A stretch of DNA of 7,622 bases, from assembly GCF_934424005.1 (NCBI RefSeq), contig NZ_CAKRXI010000067.1, positions 1-7,622 of the forward strand, in the 5' to 3' direction. This document shows positions 5,586 through 7,622 of the stretch, one piece after another. A model generated the notes under the pieces. The model was not told the DNA's origin. It did no database searches and saw only the letters and a list, made by a program, of their open reading frames with translations. The position numbers and the translations under genes were made by a program. The number at the start of each line of letters is the position of its first letter. The first letter of the stretch is position 1. This DNA is from an uncultured Blautia sp. GTDB taxonomy: Bacteria; Bacillota; Clostridia; Lachnospirales; Lachnospiraceae.

Positions 5586-7376
5586 TTACTGGATCGGCTC
5601 GAAGTCTACGGCACCGTGTTTACACAACGGGCAGATGATATCTTCCGGAAGTTCATCACCTTCGTAGATATATCCGCAGACCTTGCAGACAAAGCCTTTC
5701 TTTCCTTCTGTCTGTGGTTTTGGTTTGACATTGTTCTGGTAATAGGTGTAGGTCATGGTCTCCTGGTCACTCATGACACGCGCTTCGGTGACACTGCAGA
5801 TGAACATGCCGTGGGTTCCGAGGTCAACATACTGTTCTACTTTGAGGGACATGAATGCGTTGATGTATTTGTCAAGGAATATAAGTCCGTTACCGGAACG
5901 GTTGACTTTTTGACCTTCAAATTTATCTACAGTTCTGCCGGACTGGAAACCGAACCTTTCAAAAACAGAGAACGGTGCTTCCACGGACAGACAGTTTACA
6001 TTCAGGACACCTGTCTGCTGGATTACGTGGTGAGAGTAATTGGCTTTGTTGATGTTAACTGCTACACGGTACGGATTATCGGTCAGCTGAGTAACAGTAT
6101 TTACAATCAGTCCGTTGTCACGTTTTCCATCGTTGGAGGTTACCACATAGAGGCCGTATCCAATACGGAAAAGTGCAGACATATCATTTTTGTTTGCAAG
6201 AGTATCGCTTTTGGCAATGTATTCTTTACAGAGTTCATCAGTCATTGCCTCAATTTCTTTTCTGTTTTCTTCTTTTACAGCAGACCAGATGTGAACGTTG
6301 TTCTTTAACCAGTCGATCTTTTTACATGGAGCCATCATTTCCTTTATTACTTTTGCAGCAAGAGGAGCCCAGGAGCCGTTTTCGATGATTCCTACGGTGC
6401 GGTTCTGGAAGTTATGTTCCACAAGTCTGGTGATAAAGTCATTCATAAATGGATAAATGCTCGCGTTGTAAGTGGTAGTAGCAAGAATCAGTTTGGAATA
6501 ACGGAAAGTATCACTGATGGCCAGGGACATATCATCTCTTGCGAGGTCATAGACAAGAACTCTCGGGCATCCTTTGGATCTGAGCTTTTCTGAAAGGAGA
6601 TATACGGCATCTCTGGTGTGACCGTAAACAGAAGTGTAGGCGATCACGATTCCGTCTGTTTCCGGCGTGTAGGAAGACCAGGTGTCATAAAGTCCGATAT
6701 AATGGCCAAGGTCTTCGGTAAGGACCGGGCCGTGAAGCGGACAGATCTTCTGGATATCAAGGGTTGCAGCAACTTTGAGAAGTGCCTGTACCTGTTTTCC
6801 GTATTTTCCTACGATACCGATGAAATAGCGTCTTGCTTCGTCATCCCACGGTTCTTCTGCATCGAGAGCACCGAATTTGCCGAAACCGTCAGCAGAAAAG
6901 AGAACTTTTTCTGTGCTGTCATAAGTTACCATAACTTCCGGCCAGTGTACCATCGGGGCAAAAACAAAAGTCAGCTGATGATATCCAAGAGAAAGTGTGC
7001 CACCGTTTTCTACTTCGATCCTGCGATCAGTGAGATCCAGCTCAAAGAAATTCTGGATCATGTTGAATGCTTTTTTGTTGGAAACAACAGTAGTGTTCGG
7101 ATAAATTTTGAGGAAATTTGCAACGTTTGCTGCATGGTCCGGTTCCATATGCTGCACGATTAGGTAATCCGGAGTCCGTCCGTCCAGGATCTGCTGGATA
7201 TTGTCCAGCCATTCATGAGTAAAGTTGGCATCTACGGTGTCCATAACCGCAATTTTATCATCCAGGATTACATAGGAATTGTAAGACATTCCGTTTGGAA
7301 CTTTGTACTGTCCTTCAAAAAGGTCAACCTGGTGATCATTTACACCTGCATAGCGGATCGTATCTGTAATCTTCAT
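5586..7376 (-). CDS. Multidomain flavodiiron protein: diiron/flavodoxin core, flavin-reductase-like domain, C-terminal rubredoxin
   Basis: A 596-residue flavodiiron protein (FprA/ROO/NorV family), a cytosolic enzyme that reduces O2 to water and/or NO to N2O. Residues 1-235 form the metallo-beta-lactamase-like diiron domain with all six ligands of the D. gigas enzyme matched: H76, E78, D80, H144, D163, H215. Residues about 240-385 are the flavodoxin domain, with FMN phosphate loop AYTSVYGHT (246-254). Residues about 390-545 resemble a flavin reductase domain (ALFRIGYGLYVVTS onward). Residues 561-596 form a rubredoxin with C564, C567, C582 and C585; only 14 residues separate the cysteine pairs, against nearly 30 in ordinary rubredoxin. 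Electron flow NAD(P)H to flavin to rubredoxin or FMN to diiron is inferred from these domains. The start at 7376 is chosen because GGAGG is nine bases upstream; in-frame ATGs at 7385, 7397 and 7409 lie on or before that site. The gene appears monocistronic, converging on the DUF362 gene. Confidence 0.95.
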   Translation of the reverse strand: MKITDTIRYAGVNDHQVDLFEGQYKVPNGMSYNSYVILDDKIAVMDTVDANFTHEWLDNIQQILDGRTPDYLIVQHMEPDHAANVANFLKIYPNTTVVSNKKAFNMIQNFFELDLTDRRIEVENGGTLSLGYHQLTFVFAPMVHWPEVMVTYDSTEKVLFSADGFGKFGALDAEEPWDDEARRYFIGIVGKYGKQVQALLKVAATLDIQKICPLHGPVLTEDLGHYIGLYDTWSSYTPETDGIVIAYTSVYGHTRDAVYLLSEKLRSKGCPRVLVYDLARDDMSLAISDTFRYSKLILATTTYNASIYPFMNDFITRLVEHNFQNRTVGIIENGSWAPLAAKVIKEMMAPCKKIDWLKNNVHIWSAVKEENRKEIEAMTDELCKEYIAKSDTLANKNDMSALFRIGYGLYVVTSNDGKRDNGLIVNTVTQLTDNPYRVAVNINKANYSHHVIQQTGVLNVNCLSVEAPFSVFERFGFQSGRTVDKFEGQKVNRSGNGLIFLDKYINAFMSLKVEQYVDLGTHGMFICSVTEARVMSDQETMTYTYYQNNVKPKPQTEGKKGFVCKVCGYIYEGDELPEDIICPLCKHGAVDFEPIQ

Positions 7377-7385
7377 ATTTCGCAT

Positions 7386-7390
7386 CCTCC
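7386..7390 (-). promoter_or_regulatory. Ribosome binding site that fixes the flavodiiron protein start
   Basis: GGAGG on the minus strand with a nine-base spacer to the ATG at 7376. The in-frame ATG at 7385 abuts the site and those further upstream precede it, so the translated protein should begin MKITDTIRYAG. Confidence 0.8.
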
Positions 7391-7439
7391 AATTCATTAT
7401 AAATTTCATTCTTGAAAAAATGGTTTCGTATCTGTATCT

Positions 7440-7457
7440 TTGTTAAAAAGATAACAG
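7440..7457. promoter_or_regulatory. Rex-like operator upstream of the flavodiiron gene
   Basis: TTGTTAA-AAAG-ATAACAG agrees at 12 of 14 defined positions with the clostridial Rex box TTGTTAANNNNTTAACAA. The left half-site is perfect and the right has two mismatches. Rex represses fermentative and redox genes until NADH rises, which would suit an NADH-linked oxygen reductase. It lies 64 bases upstream of the start codon. I could not place a convincing sigma-A promoter for the flavodiiron gene around it, so the assignment rests on the motif alone. Confidence 0.4.
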
Positions 7458-7478
7458 AATGATCACGATAATTCTGTT
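7453..7478. promoter_or_regulatory. 26-bp dyad overlapping the Rex-like box
   Basis: AACAGAAT (7453-7460) and ATTCTGTT (7471-7478) are perfect 8-bp arms. An inner ATC/GAT pair (7462-7464 with 7467-7469) makes 11 of 13 positions symmetrical about 7465/7466. Its left arm shares five bases with the Rex-like box, so binding of two regulators could be mutually exclusive. I match it to no known family; it does not fit the FNR or CRP consensus. Confidence 0.45.
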
Positions 7479-7516
7479 GCAAAAGTCACAAAAATCAATT
7501 TTATTGAGAAAATACG

Positions 7517-7525
7517 TGCTATAAT
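7517..7525 (+). promoter_or_regulatory. Extended -10 promoter pointing out of the window
   Basis: A perfect extended -10, TGCTATAAT, with no good -35 at the right distance (AATTTT at 7497-7502). Transcription would start near 7532, ahead of a GAGGTGA ribosome site at 7548-7554. It probably drives the gene to the right, divergent from the flavodiiron gene. Confidence 0.5.
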
Positions 7526-7547
7526 AATGAGAAACAATGAAGAAAAT

Positions 7548-7622
7548 GAGGTGACAAACTATAAACAGTCAAGAGAATTTTGAAATTTTTTTGAATTGTA
7601 AAAATGGGTAACTTTAATAAGC
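7548..7622 (+). other. Ribosome site followed by ATA instead of a start codon: possible broken or leader reading frame
   Basis: GAGGTGA (7548-7554) is followed after six bases by ATA (7561-7563), which opens a protein-like frame of 16 codons reading xNSQENFEIFLNCKNG and ending in TAA at 7609-7611. Five A residues at 7600-7604 precede the stop. With one A fewer the frame would continue as CKMGNFNK to the window edge. An ATG at 7604 begins the same continuing frame but has no ribosome site. Possibilities are a decayed gene start, a leader peptide with a non-standard start, sequence error, or chance. The product is not recognised. Confidence 0.25.

Noticed and set aside
5511..6308. A 265-codon open frame on the plus strand opposite the flavodiiron gene.
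   Set aside because: It begins inside the DUF362 terminator and runs antisense to well-conserved flavin reductase and rubredoxin coding sequence; the Phe/Val-rich translation is typical of an antisense shadow.
7396..7405. A minus-strand TATAAT close to the flavodiiron gene as its promoter.
   Set aside because: It lies so near the GGAGG that transcription would start at the ribosome site, and no -35 is found at 16-18 bases upstream.

Overview
The window reads as chromosomal housekeeping and redox DNA from an anaerobic, low-to-mid GC Firmicute, most likely a gut clostridium of the Lachnospiraceae type. This is inferred from the AGGAGG-type ribosome binding sites, AT-rich intergenic DNA with TATAAT-type promoters, a clostridial DUF3783 protein, a DUF362 double [4Fe-4S] protein, and an oxygen/NO-scavenging flavodiiron protein. 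I see no tRNA, rRNA, CRISPR array, insertion sequence or phage gene.

Layout, left to right. A small DUF3783 gene lies on the minus strand (14-388). A divergent gap with a candidate promoter and an inverted repeat leads into a plus-strand RsmJ-type 16S rRNA methyltransferase (574-1305). This converges, across a gap containing a hairpin, on a two-gene minus-strand operon: an iron-containing alcohol dehydrogenase (2858-4090), then a class-3-like aldehyde dehydrogenase (1492-2871) whose start overlaps the upstream stop by 14 nt. A 276-nt divergent promoter region separates the operon from a plus-strand DUF362/ferredoxin gene (4367-5491), which ends in a strong hairpin-plus-T-tract terminator. Facing it on the minus strand is a 596-residue multidomain flavodiiron protein (5586-7376). 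The last 246 nt hold its regulatory region and a promoter-like element pointing out of the window.

Functionally, the alcohol and aldehyde dehydrogenases can interconvert alcohol, aldehyde and carboxylate with NAD(P). The DUF362 protein probably carries electrons on two [4Fe-4S] clusters, substrate unknown. The flavodiiron protein is an O2 and/or NO reductase that carries its own flavin-reductase-like and rubredoxin domains on one chain. The theme is redox balance and oxygen defence in an anaerobe, but nothing shows that the three units share one pathway.

No clearly new system is present. The points most worth a second look are: the flavodiiron protein with a short-spaced rubredoxin tail; a Rex-like box overlapping a second dyad upstream of it; a cluster of ACTTCAA elements in the DUF362 promoter; a 17-of-18-nt direct repeat bracketing the alcohol/aldehyde dehydrogenase operon; and a ribosome binding site at the right edge followed by ATA where a start codon is expected.
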